Source: Mycosarcoma maydis (lineage: Eukaryota > Basidiomycota > Ustilaginomycetes > Ustilaginales). From it: a stretch of DNA of 64,000 bases. Made by a program: the position numbers and the translations under genes. Numbering within the stretch: the stretch's first letter is position 1; every line of letters starts with the position of its first letter. Below, piece by piece: positions 41,079-50,090 of this stretch. The notes beneath the pieces were generated by a model. That model made no database searches. It saw only the letters and a program-made list of their open reading frames with translations, and was not told the origin of the DNA. Where the stretch lies: the NCBI RefSeq assembly GCF_000328475.2, contig NC_026478.1, positions 248,001 to 312,000 of the forward strand, written 5' to 3'.

Positions 41079-42305
41079 ATGCCGGCACCAACTTCAGCAG
41101 GCGCTGCTCAGCAGCTCCAATCAGCCGCTTCCACCTCGACCATGGCGCCGCTCAACGCCGAGCTGCTGCAAGTCAACCTCAACCCCACCCCCGCCGCACC
41201 AGATTTCGAGAATCTCGTCTTTGGTCAAAAGTTCTCACCACACATGCTCATCGTCAACTGGAATCATAAGACCGGATGGGGAGCACCACAGATCAAGCCA
41301 TACGGACCGCTCTCGCTCTCCCCTGCCGCACCTGCACTCCACTACGCCAGCGGACTCTTCGAAGGTATGAAGGCCTACCGCTCCACCGACGGTTCGGGCA
41401 AGATCCGCTTGTTCAGAGCGGACAAGAACATGGAGCGTATGAACCGTTCCGCTGCTCGTGCTGGTCTGCCCACTTTCGATGGTGACGAATTCATCAAGCT
41501 CATCAAGACGCTTGTTCGAATCGACCGTGATTATGTTCCCTACGGAGAAGGCCAGACGCTCTACCTCCGCCCCACACTCATTGGTACTCCCGACACGCTG
41601 GGTATGGGCGTTCCCACCGAAGCACAGCTGTACTGTATCTGCAGTCCGGTTGGAAACTACTATTCCAGCGGCACTGGATCCAAGCCTGTCAGCTTGTTGG
41701 CGAGGACTGACGTCGTCAGGGCATGGCCTGGTGGAACCGGTTGCTACAAGCTCGCTGCCAACTACGCCGGTGCAACACGACCTGCTATGGATGCCTTGTT
41801 GGAAGGCTACCACCAGGTTTTGTGGCTGTTCGGTCCCGACCGACAGCTCACTGAAGTGGGTGCGATGAACCTCTTTGTCGTTTTCCGCGACCAGGCAGCG
41901 GATGGCGATGCTACTCGATATGAAATCGCCACCGCTGCGCTCGACGATGGCACCATCCTTCCCGGTGTCACTCGCGACAGCATCCTGTCGCTGTTGCGTG
42001 CCTACAAAGCAGGAAACGTCCAAATAGAAGGTCTGCCCAAACCTGAGAACCTTACCATCTCGGAACGCAAGGTCACCATGGATGAGATCATTGAAAAAGC
42101 CGAAGGTAACCAAATTTGTGAAGTTTTCGGCTCCGGTACCGCCGCTGTCGTCTGCAGCGTCGACAAGATCGGTTTCGAGGGCGTAGACATCCCTATTCCT
42201 ATTCAACCGGACGGCATGGGTACTTTCATGCGTACCATGCTGCGCGAGGTCACTGGAAGACAGTGGGGCACCATTCCGTGCCCCGAATGGAGCAGTGTCT
42301 GCTAG
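41079..42305 (+). CDS. BAT2: Branched-chain amino acid aminotransferase
   Basis: PLP enzyme that interconverts Leu, Ile and Val with their 2-oxo acids. The open frame extends upstream to a TTG (41016), but the first ATG is 41079, giving 408 residues. Fold-IV motifs are visible: GLFEGMKAYR (92-101), LYLRPTLIGT (161-170), the PLP lysine K224 in GCYKLAANYA, EVGAMNLF, and the GSGTAAVV phosphate-binding loop. The mitochondrial forms of the family have a basic presequence, while this N-terminus (MPAPTSAGAAQQLQS) is nearly uncharged, so a cytosolic enzyme is more likely. Alternative upstream initiation could add a presequence. The symbol follows the yeast cytosolic isozyme and is tentative; the enzyme class is secure. 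Confidence 0.94.
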   Translation: MPAPTSAGAAQQLQSAASTSTMAPLNAELLQVNLNPTPAAPDFENLVFGQKFSPHMLIVNWNHKTGWGAPQIKPYGPLSLSPAAPALHYASGLFEGMKAYRSTDGSGKIRLFRADKNMERMNRSAARAGLPTFDGDEFIKLIKTLVRIDRDYVPYGEGQTLYLRPTLIGTPDTLGMGVPTEAQLYCICSPVGNYYSSGTGSKPVSLLARTDVVRAWPGGTGCYKLAANYAGATRPAMDALLEGYHQVLWLFGPDRQLTEVGAMNLFVVFRDQAADGDATRYEIATAALDDGTILPGVTRDSILSLLRAYKAGNVQIEGLPKPENLTISERKVTMDEIIEKAEGNQICEVFGSGTAAVVCSVDKIGFEGVDIPIPIQPDGMGTFMRTMLREVTGRQWGTIPCPEWSSVC

Positions 42306-42482
42306 ATAGACAGACGCGCTTGAGCGCTTCAATACTTTCACATTTTTTCCCCCTTGCACTCCGTAACGGCCCGCTTTCTGCTGTGTATACCAGTGTGCCT
42401 TTAAACCAAACTTTCACACCCACGTTCGTTAGACAAGAACGGTTGTGCAGATGACGAGAATCAGAGCAGAGCATGTAACACA

Positions 42483-44156
42483 TCAGATTGTGTATCGAAA
42501 GTAAGGAGACTCCTCACCATGCAGTAGCACGTGGATCTTTCTTCTGTTCGCCTCGGTCATGTTTTCTTCCACTTCACCGGAAAGCGGCTGGGCGTTTTCT
42601 TTATCCAACTCGCTCGAACTCTCGGTCACATGAGCAGCATCGACGGCGCTTGCGCCTCGGTCGGCCCGCAGCGTGTCGTTCATGTCTCTACGTCGGTTGA
42701 TGCTCCAGAACCTGAAACTGGCCGCCGCCGATACAATTACACCAAACAGCAACAGTGCAGCACTCACCGCCGTTCCCTTGACGTAATACGGTTTCTCCTT
42801 GGCTGGGAACAGATGGGTTCCCAACATTGGTCCACACTGACCGATCGTCGCAAAGATGACCAGTCCAAGACCCTTTTTGGACTCGCTAGCTTGATTGTCC
42901 ATCAACCACATGTAAAGGATTGGGATAAATGGGAAAAGACCGTTGACGACTAGCCATATTGCAACGTAGCGCGCTGCTGTTGAACGCAAGGTCGCTAGCA
43001 TTAGGTATCCGATGGAACCGATGATGAGGAGCAACGTGCAGATGGGCCCGCGGATCTGAAGCCGATCGGTCACCCAGCACAGGGTGATCGACATGATGAA
43101 TGCGAGGACGTAAGGTGGGGCCGAAAGTCCTTGCGCTTTGATGCTTCCATACCCCATCTCCGCCACTAGTGTCGGCGTGTAAACCGGAATCGAAGAATAC
43201 CCGACGTTGATGATGAAGAGCAGCGAAGCGGCGATGTACGACATGGGATCCTTGAACGCTGCTCCTGCTTGCGACCAGTTGATTTTCCTTTTGATAGATG
43301 ACCATGAAAGAGCTTTGCTTTCCCGCAACTCAACAGCTTCGGCTCGAGGAGGTGAGCGAAACAGTCGTGCTTCGGCAATCGCCTTCTCCCTCACTGTCAA
43401 GAACTTGGCGCTCTGTACGCTATTTGGCAGTAACCAATATGCTATCGGTGCCATGGCCAATGTCGGAACACCTTCGATCAAGAAGAGCAATCTCCATGAC
43501 TCCACACTGGTCTTTGCATGGACCAATCCATATGCAACCGCTCCCGCAATCGCACTTGACAATGCACCTGCGGAAACGAACCATCCGAACCTCGCACCGA
43601 TCTCGGTTTTCGGATAGAAGAAGCTGAGGTACATGGCAAAGCCCGTACCGTACCCTGCTTCCGAGACCGCTAGGAAAAACCGAGCGGCCATCATCCCTGC
43701 CCAGTTATGCGTTGCTGCCTGACATACGCCAGCCACGCCCCAGATCAGTACACAAAAGGTGATCCAGCTGCGAGGCGGTACAAGCTTGTACATCATCACT
43801 TGGAATTGGAAGAGGATGTAGGCGATATAGAAGATGGTGAGGAGCCATTGAAATTGAGCGTCGCTCATGCCGAGCGACTTTTCAAGCCCGGCTGTCTTGG
43901 CATTGCCCAAATTTGAACGATCAAGAGTTGCGCAAAGGTACAACAGGAATGAGATAATGATAATACGAACGTCCAACTTGCGTCGAACGGCTGCCTCCTC
44001 GTCGTCAGTCCACCATTTTGTAAGTTTGGCGATGTAGGCGGCATCATGTGCTACGTCTTGCGTCGATGGTGGCGAGTCGGTACTGTCGTGTCTCGCGTTG
44101 CCGACCACTTTGACGCTGCGGGGATCTTGTTGAACTTCCTTGTTAGCGTAGACCAT
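42483..44156 (-). CDS. MFS anion:cation symporter, Dal5/allantoate permease-like
   Basis: A 557-residue, 12-helix plasma-membrane transporter of the ACS (Dal5/Tna1) branch of the MFS. After a polar tail, KLDVRIIIISFLLYLCATLDRSNLGNAK is the typical TM1 with the DRSN(L/I)GNAK motif. RFFLAVSEAGYGTG in TM4 and WRLLFLIEGVPT at TM6 are further family hallmarks. The central loop is basic, and the tail after TM12 is acidic and ends in a conserved-looking GEESPYFRYTI. Family substrates include allantoate, ureidosuccinate, nicotinate and other organic anions. A same-strand amidase gene lies about 1 kb upstream, which suggests uptake of an amide or ureide (inference). The start is the first ATG. Confidence 0.9.
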   Translation of the reverse strand: MVYANKEVQQDPRSVKVVGNARHDSTDSPPSTQDVAHDAAYIAKLTKWWTDDEEAAVRRKLDVRIIIISFLLYLCATLDRSNLGNAKTAGLEKSLGMSDAQFQWLLTIFYIAYILFQFQVMMYKLVPPRSWITFCVLIWGVAGVCQAATHNWAGMMAARFFLAVSEAGYGTGFAMYLSFFYPKTEIGARFGWFVSAGALSSAIAGAVAYGLVHAKTSVESWRLLFLIEGVPTLAMAPIAYWLLPNSVQSAKFLTVREKAIAEARLFRSPPRAEAVELRESKALSWSSIKRKINWSQAGAAFKDPMSYIAASLLFIINVGYSSIPVYTPTLVAEMGYGSIKAQGLSAPPYVLAFIMSITLCWVTDRLQIRGPICTLLLIIGSIGYLMLATLRSTAARYVAIWLVVNGLFPFIPILYMWLMDNQASESKKGLGLVIFATIGQCGPMLGTHLFPAKEKPYYVKGTAVSAALLLFGVIVSAAASFRFWSINRRRDMNDTLRADRGASAVDAAHVTESSSELDKENAQPLSGEVEENMTEANRRKIHVLLHGEESPYFRYTI

Positions 44157-45125
44157 GCTGGATTATGGATGTGATGGTGGTGGATCGACACGAAGAGGTG
44201 CAAGAATTCCAGAACTCAAGCGAGACGAAAGTGCTTTTCCCTTTGAAGAGAGGCCTCATCTTCGGTTAAGCCCACTGTCCAAGTGACTCGTCATCTAAAT
44301 GAAGCTCACATTTGGCAAGCGGTGCAGCTTCTCTTCCAGCCAAAGGGCCGCCGATTTGGACCTCCTCTGCCGCCCTGTCACCGCCGGCGAACCGTAGCGG
44401 GTCTAGAAATTAATCAACATAAATTTGCAGCAACATTGCACGCAGTGTGGGGATGTGGTGACGGAACTACGAGGCCGAGGGTGAGTGTCACGAGTCTCGT
44501 GTGGTGAGCTGACAGTCACAGAGTGTCAAAGCTGCCTGGGTCAAGCTCGCCAAGTATCAAATTTCGTGTAGCGATCTCGCCTCGCTCGACAGAGTCAAAG
44601 AGTCACGAGGTCTTCAGCGCCGTCGGCGATTTGTCCGGCTCGTGGCATGCAGAATGGTCGGAGTTTCGCTTGAAGGCGGCGAATGTAAACGCCACTGACT
44701 GTACACATGCTTCTGTGAGGCTTTTGCGCTGCGTGCCCTGTCCCCCACGAGCTGGTGGAAAACTAGCAACAGCTGGGACAAGGGAAGTAGGCAAACCGCC
44801 TGGATTCGGCTCCCGAACTAGACTCCACTTCCGAGGTGGCACTCACTCGTGAGTGTGTCGCGATCAGTCCTGAATACTTGGGTGTGGTGGGTGGATGATT
44901 TGGCTCAAAACCGAGTTCAATCACACTCACTGACTCGTCGTGATTGCACCGCAATTTTGGCAACACAAACGACAATTCGTGATTCATCGTGTTGCAATCG
45001 TGAATTGTGGGTACCTCTGTTGTTTTGATGGCGGCAAGGCGGCCCACACACTCACGACTGGTCACAAAGTAAAGAATATTCGTGATTCTTCCATTTACGG
45101 CATCCCAACCACATTCAAGTGCACG
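44157..45125. other. Intergenic region with heptamer repeats
   Basis: This 0.97 kb region lies between two minus-strand genes, so it should hold the promoter of the transporter and the 3' flank of the amidase. Heptamer units lie at 44973-45008 (inverted pair) and 45078-45088. No gene is recognised. Confidence 0.4.
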
Positions 45126-47165
45126 CTACTGAAACAAAGCCTTGGTAAGAGTGCCGGGTCCGAATCCAACAGCCGACTTGGCAGCTTCTTGCGGTATTCT
45201 GTTTCCCTGTGGGTCGATCTTGTTCTTCCACTCTCCTCCTCTCTTCTCCGGCGATGGCAGAGCTTCGTCGATCAGCCTCATGATCCCGATCGCCTTTTCA
45301 TCGTGGTAGGGTCTCGTCACCACCTGAACGCCCACCGGCAGACCGTGCATCTTCTGTGCATCGTATGCCGTCTTGTAGAGCAAAAAATTGCACACCTTGC
45401 TCGTCTCCTTCCACCTCTTATCGTGAGCCCACTTTGTGAATGCTGCTCGCTGTTCGGGCGAAGCATGCTCGTAATGCTTCTCCTGGTGCGAATCGTGTGA
45501 TACATCAACACGTAGAACGGGGAGTACGGCGACGGGAGCTTTGACAATGTTGTACAGCACTGTGAAACCCGCCATCGCTGAATTGTGGCTGGCCCCACCG
45601 TGCGGGACTGCGGGACAAGCTTGTGTGGGGGCGATGAATGCATCGAGTGCGAGGTCTTCCCACATGGTGTGGTTCCACCTGTCAACGAAACGCTCTCGAC
45701 GCTCGAGCACGTCGGCATGCTCGGCAGCCGTGAGCCGACGCGCAGATCCAGCTAGCTCTGCATAGATACGATCTCGGATGATGTAGCGGATAAAGAATAC
45801 GATGACGCCGCGCAACCATTGTGGAATCCGACTAAGTCGGACGGGCATCTGCACCTGGGCGATCAGCTTGTCGGGTCCCAGGTAAGCCTCGAGGTTGCGG
45901 AAGCCGTCGGCGGTGAAGAGACGGAGGAAGATACGCATAACTTCGAGCGTCTGCAGCTGGCTAGGATTGATCTCGATCAGCTCGATTTGTTGGCCACTGT
46001 ACTTGGCCCTGAGCGCAGCGACGCACTCGAGGATGGCACGGTAGCAGGCAGGCGTAGTGCGGTGGATACCATCGCCGACAACGAAACCGATGCGAAGTGG
46101 CGTGCCACGAGCTTCCGACATGCCGAGCGGGTTGAGCCACGCTTCGTTGAGCACCACAGTCGATGAGTCAGAAATGCGGAAGCGCGCCATAGCCTCGTCA
46201 TTCTCCACCGCTTCTTTGAGCACAGCAGGGTCGTTCTTGTCCCTCTTGTTGCGCAGCCATTTGGGTACGTGTTGTCTCGCCACTTCAACGAACAGCGTCT
46301 CAACATCAGCTGCACTTCTGCACATGGGACCGGCTACAGCCTGGATGCTCTCGAATCCTTTGCCGTAATCGCACATTCCAGTGTACGACCATCTTCCGGG
46401 ACTTGGCTTGATCGTATAGATACCCGCGTGATGCGATGGAATTCTCAAACTTCCTGCAATGTCTGTACCCAGACCGGCAGCTGATCCATCGCAGGCGATG
46501 ATGGCACTCTCGCCGCCGGAGCTTCCACCTGAGGTATGATCGGGAGAGTAGGGGTTGATCGTTCTTCCAAACACCGGGTTGGTGCTCTCGAAGGTCATGA
46601 ACGTTTGGGGGATGTTGGTCTTGACGTATAGAAGCGCACCGAGATGGTTGCAGATCGAGGCAACGGAGGCTGTAACGGGCTCCGGCGGTTTTGCGATCCA
46701 TTCTGAAAAGCCGATCGTCGTCTTGACGCCAGAGTAGTTGAACATGTCCTTCAGCGAGATGGGCACACCATGTAGCGGGCCGACCAGCTCGCCCGTCTTG
46801 GCGAAGTGCGTATCGAGCTCGACTGCACGCTGAAGCGCCTTGTCGATGAACACCTCGGTCAGGCAATTGGTTCGAATCTGTGCTCGACGAGTAGCACGCA
46901 CGTAGGCGCAGAGAACTTGCGTCGAAGTCCAGCGGCCGGCTCTGATGCCAGAGGTGATGCCAGCAATGTCACACGAGAGGATCTCGAGATCGTTCTCGGC
47001 GAGAGCCACATTCAATCCATTGTACGGGCTCTCGCTATCTTGCACGACGAGCGTCTTGCTGCTCGGAGTTTCGTCAGGTAAAGCGAAGCCAAGAGCGATG
47101 TCTCGCTGAGCGAGATGGTTCTCGATGGCCCGTTGTGTCGCTGACTTTCCCAACAAGCTCAACAT
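45126..47165 (-). CDS. Amidase signature-family hydrolase (fatty acid amide hydrolase/acetamidase-like)
   Basis: Hydrolase of the amidase signature family, 679 residues in one exon. The Ser-cis-Ser-Lys triad can be placed: K139 in GVPISLKD, S215 in TSGGSSGGE and the nucleophile S239 in GTDIAGSLR. The 24-residue spacing between the two serines equals that of mammalian FAAH. The usual DIGGS reads DIAGS here. The protein is longer than typical bacterial amidases (about 450-500) and similar to FAAH or fungal acetamidases. It has no signal peptide, though a hydrophobic segment at about residues 447-460 could bind membranes. A same-strand ACS-type transporter lies downstream. Substrate is unknown: fatty amides, acetamide and other amides all fit. 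Confidence 0.9.
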   Translation of the reverse strand: MLSLLGKSATQRAIENHLAQRDIALGFALPDETPSSKTLVVQDSESPYNGLNVALAENDLEILSCDIAGITSGIRAGRWTSTQVLCAYVRATRRAQIRTNCLTEVFIDKALQRAVELDTHFAKTGELVGPLHGVPISLKDMFNYSGVKTTIGFSEWIAKPPEPVTASVASICNHLGALLYVKTNIPQTFMTFESTNPVFGRTINPYSPDHTSGGSSGGESAIIACDGSAAGLGTDIAGSLRIPSHHAGIYTIKPSPGRWSYTGMCDYGKGFESIQAVAGPMCRSAADVETLFVEVARQHVPKWLRNKRDKNDPAVLKEAVENDEAMARFRISDSSTVVLNEAWLNPLGMSEARGTPLRIGFVVGDGIHRTTPACYRAILECVAALRAKYSGQQIELIEINPSQLQTLEVMRIFLRLFTADGFRNLEAYLGPDKLIAQVQMPVRLSRIPQWLRGVIVFFIRYIIRDRIYAELAGSARRLTAAEHADVLERRERFVDRWNHTMWEDLALDAFIAPTQACPAVPHGGASHNSAMAGFTVLYNIVKAPVAVLPVLRVDVSHDSHQEKHYEHASPEQRAAFTKWAHDKRWKETSKVCNFLLYKTAYDAQKMHGLPVGVQVVTRPYHDEKAIGIMRLIDEALPSPEKRGGEWKNKIDPQGNRIPQEAAKSAVGFGPGTLTKALFQ

Positions 47166-48359
47166 GTTGATAAAGATGCTTTGGGTGGAACAAGATTATC
47201 AATAAGAACGTCGATCAGAAATTTCAAGAAGAGAAGCTGAGGCTGCCTGTGGAGCAGTTACCTATGGTGATGTCATGCGAGCAAGTTTCTGCCGCGTGTA
47301 GTGCGTATGTAGCACCAACAGCTTCAACGAGGCATGTTCGCGTCCGGTCCCTCGGAACCATCTGAAACCCGGGGCGAAACTCTAACATGGAACCATCAAA
47401 TCTTGAGATCTCAGTATCGGGGTAGATCTGAGAAGATATATTAATAAAAGTCGAAGACAGCCACTCACGACGAAGTTAGTTACTTGTAGCTTAATGTTAC
47501 AAGTTAGCTTATCAACAATCGTGAATTTTTTCTGTTCTTTTTTTTTTTTTTTTTTTTTTTTATTCGTGATGAATAATAACTCCAGCTGTCCAAAAGAGCA
47601 CGTTCGCTCAGCAAAATGTATTTGAACTTATCTTTCACCTGTCATGCTGGACGATTTTGAATTGTCGAATACAATTTCGGCATTTATGCACCATGCCCGA
47701 GGCAAGCACGTTTATGCACGTGTTGCTCTCCATCATCAACTGCCCTAAGCCACCATGACTGCTCACAGCCACGAGTGGTACATCTGGCGTTGCCAATTCG
47801 AAGCGTAACGTTTCACAGTCTGTGGTAGACATACCATGGACCCTGTGATACATGCCAGGCCAACAAGCACTTTTCAAGGGAGATTGAGATTTGGTCACGA
47901 GGTGTTTCCAGCGCGTGTGTGTCGAGACGGTTGTGGCTGAGTTGCTTTTGAACGGTGTTGCTCCCCTGCATTGCAGATCTCCGAGTTGTTGCCCGAAACC
48001 ACATTTTGTAGTTCCGCCACCAGATCGATGGAGGATGCCTCTCACGCTCCTCTGAGCCCAAACGTGTCTTGAAGGCCACAGACCGTTCGCATACTAGCCG
48101 CTGGCAGTAGAGCGAAACGTTGGAGCTACCTTCCTGCCTCGGAGCATGCAGGGTTTAGTCCCGTGTGCCAAGTCCCCTCTTTGATAGGCTACTTAGTGTC
48201 GTTCTTGTCTCCTTCTGTGCTCGTCTTTCTCCCTGTTCAAAGTCGGTCAGTCCAACCTTTGACCTTTTTCCTTCCTGACCACTCCCATCGACATCAACAC
48301 ATCCCCGTCGCCGTTCTACTGTTCTACTCCCACCTTCAGCTTGAAGGCATCGTTCAATC
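47166..48359. other. Divergent intergenic region with T24 tract
   Basis: This 1.2 kb region lies between the amidase (-) and the UDP-glucose dehydrogenase (+). It contains a T24 homopolymer (47538-47561) flanked on both sides by heptamer-type units (AATCGTGAAT and ATTCGTGATG). A minus-strand frame at 47635-48045 starts at GTG and is not recognised. A pyrimidine-rich leader precedes the dehydrogenase. Confidence 0.4.
47538..47561. repeat. Poly-T homopolymer, 24 bp
   Basis: An uninterrupted run of 24 T lies between inverted heptamer units. It could be the remnant tail of a retrotransposed sequence or a simple slippage tract. I see no flanking element or clear target-site duplication. Confidence 0.85.
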
Positions 48360-49865
48360 ATGCCTGCTCCAGTGCTCACTACCAATGGCTCGTCAAGTCA
48401 GTTTCAGGTTCAATCAGTTCCCTCGCACGTTCGTACCATTTGCTGTATTGGTGCTGGCTACGTTGGTGGCCCCACCTGCTCCGTAATCGCATTCAAGTGT
48501 CCCCACATCAAGGTCATTATTGTAGATGTCAATCCGGCACGTATCGCCGCATGGAACTCGGACGATCTGCCTGTTTTCGAGCCTAGTCTTGATGCAGTCG
48601 TACGTGAGTGCCGCGGACGAAACCTCTTCTTTTCGACTGACATCGATGCGGCGATCCAGGAAGCCGATTTGATCTTTGTCTCTGTCAACACTCCTACAAA
48701 GACATCGGGCGTCGGTAAAGGTTTCGCAGCTGACCTGCACTACGTCGAAGCTTCGACGCGTCGTATTGCATCCGTAGCTACGAGTTCTAAGATTATCGTA
48801 GAAAAGTCAACTGTGCCATGCCGAACCGCAGCTAGCATGAGGACCATCCTCGAGTCAAATTCGAGCTACACGGCTGATGGAACCCTGATCTCATTCCAGA
48901 TTCTCTCCAACCCTGAATTCTTGGCGGAAGGTACGGCAATCCGCGACCTGATGGCACCCGATCGTGTGCTCATCGGCTCGCTCGACACACAACAGGGCAA
49001 GGCAGCAGCCAAAGCCCTCAGCGAAGTCTATCAAAACTGGGTCGATCCATCCAAGATCTACGAAACAGGACTCTGGTCTTCGGAGCTCAGCAAGCTTGCC
49101 GCTAACGCTCTTCTAGCCCAGCGCATTTCGAGCATCAACTCGCTCTCCGCGATTTGCGAGGCTACGGGTGCCGATGTAGACGAAGTCGCCCACGCCTGTG
49201 GTCTCGATGGACGTATCGGGCCGAAATTCCTCAAAGCATCGGTCGGGTTCGGCGGAAGCTGTTTCCAAAAGGACATTCTCAACCTCGTTTACTTGTCCGA
49301 GTCGCTCGGACTCAACGAGGTAGCCGACTACTGGCACCAGGTGATCAAGATGAACGAATACTCCAAGTCGAGGTTTGCCCAAAAAGTCGTTTCCACGCTG
49401 TTCAACACGATCACGATGAAGAAAATTGCAGTTCTGGGTTTTGCATTCAAGAAGAATACCGGTGACACACGTGAATCAGCGGCGATCACGCTCTGCAAGT
49501 ACTTCCGTCAGGAACGTGCCCAGATCTCTATCTACGATCCCAAGGTGACGACAAACCAGATCATGCTCGATCTCACCGAGCCAGGTGTGGTCGATGATGT
49601 CGAGGCGGTCAAGCAGCAGGTCAAGATCGCCGGTTCGATGAAGGAAGCGTGCGAGGACGCCGAGGCGGTCGTCATTTGCACCGAGTGGGACGAGTTTAGA
49701 GATGCAACAGCACAGGACTGGGATGAGATCTACAGAAGCATGAAGAAGCCCGCTTTTGTGTTTGACGGCAGGGGGATTGTCGATGCAAAGGTGCTGAGAA
49801 GCGTTGGTTTCAAGGTGCACGCCGTCGGCAAGGGCCCTCTCATCGTGGACCCAATTTGGGCTTGA
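48360..49865 (+). CDS. UGD1: UDP-glucose 6-dehydrogenase
   Basis: Cytosolic NAD-dependent enzyme that makes UDP-glucuronate from UDP-glucose for wall and capsule-type polysaccharides and UDP-xylose. The 501-residue product has the Rossmann start [13 protein letters not shown] (27-39), VDVN at the end of the second strand, FVSVNTPTK (106-114), the EKSTVP segment (148-153) and SNPEFLAEG (183-191). The catalytic Cys301 lies in [10 protein letters not shown]. The C-terminal domain has [14 protein letters not shown] and DGRGI. Length and motif order are those of eukaryotic UGDH. A short N-terminal extension of about 25 Ser/Val-rich residues is present. Single exon, ATG preceded by CAATC. Confidence 0.96.
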   Translation: MPAPVLTTNGSSSQFQVQSVPSHVRTICCIGAGYVGGPTCSVIAFKCPHIKVIIVDVNPARIAAWNSDDLPVFEPSLDAVVRECRGRNLFFSTDIDAAIQEADLIFVSVNTPTKTSGVGKGFAADLHYVEASTRRIASVATSSKIIVEKSTVPCRTAASMRTILESNSSYTADGTLISFQILSNPEFLAEGTAIRDLMAPDRVLIGSLDTQQGKAAAKALSEVYQNWVDPSKIYETGLWSSELSKLAANALLAQRISSINSLSAICEATGADVDEVAHACGLDGRIGPKFLKASVGFGGSCFQKDILNLVYLSESLGLNEVADYWHQVIKMNEYSKSRFAQKVVSTLFNTITMKKIAVLGFAFKKNTGDTRESAAITLCKYFRQERAQISIYDPKVTTNQIMLDLTEPGVVDDVEAVKQQVKIAGSMKEACEDAEAVVICTEWDEFRDATAQDWDEIYRSMKKPAFVFDGRGIVDAKVLRSVGFKVHAVGKGPLIVDPIWA

Positions 49866-50090
49866 TTGAGAGTTGTCTAGTTTGTGCTCGTTGCCCCTTT
49901 ACATACCTTTATCCCGCTCTCTTCTCGGTCTCTTCCCTTCGTTTTCACCACTTCAGCATACACAGTCTCGTTCTTGTTAGGAAAGTGAATTAGCAGTGTT
50001 TCAATCGCTTGTTCGCTCAGTGCGCTGATTGGCCAAGGTGATACGGTCCTTGCTTTAGTTACATTCGTGATTGAGTCGAAGAAATGTCCA

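Noticed and set aside
41235..42359. 374-codon frame antisense to the branched-chain aminotransferase
   Set aside because: It is a long shadow of a biased-codon gene. Its sequence shows no domain, and the + strand frame has every aminotransferase motif.
47635..48045. Minus-strand frame of 136 codons
   Set aside because: Starts at GTG, no recognisable motif, and lies in a divergent promoter gap.
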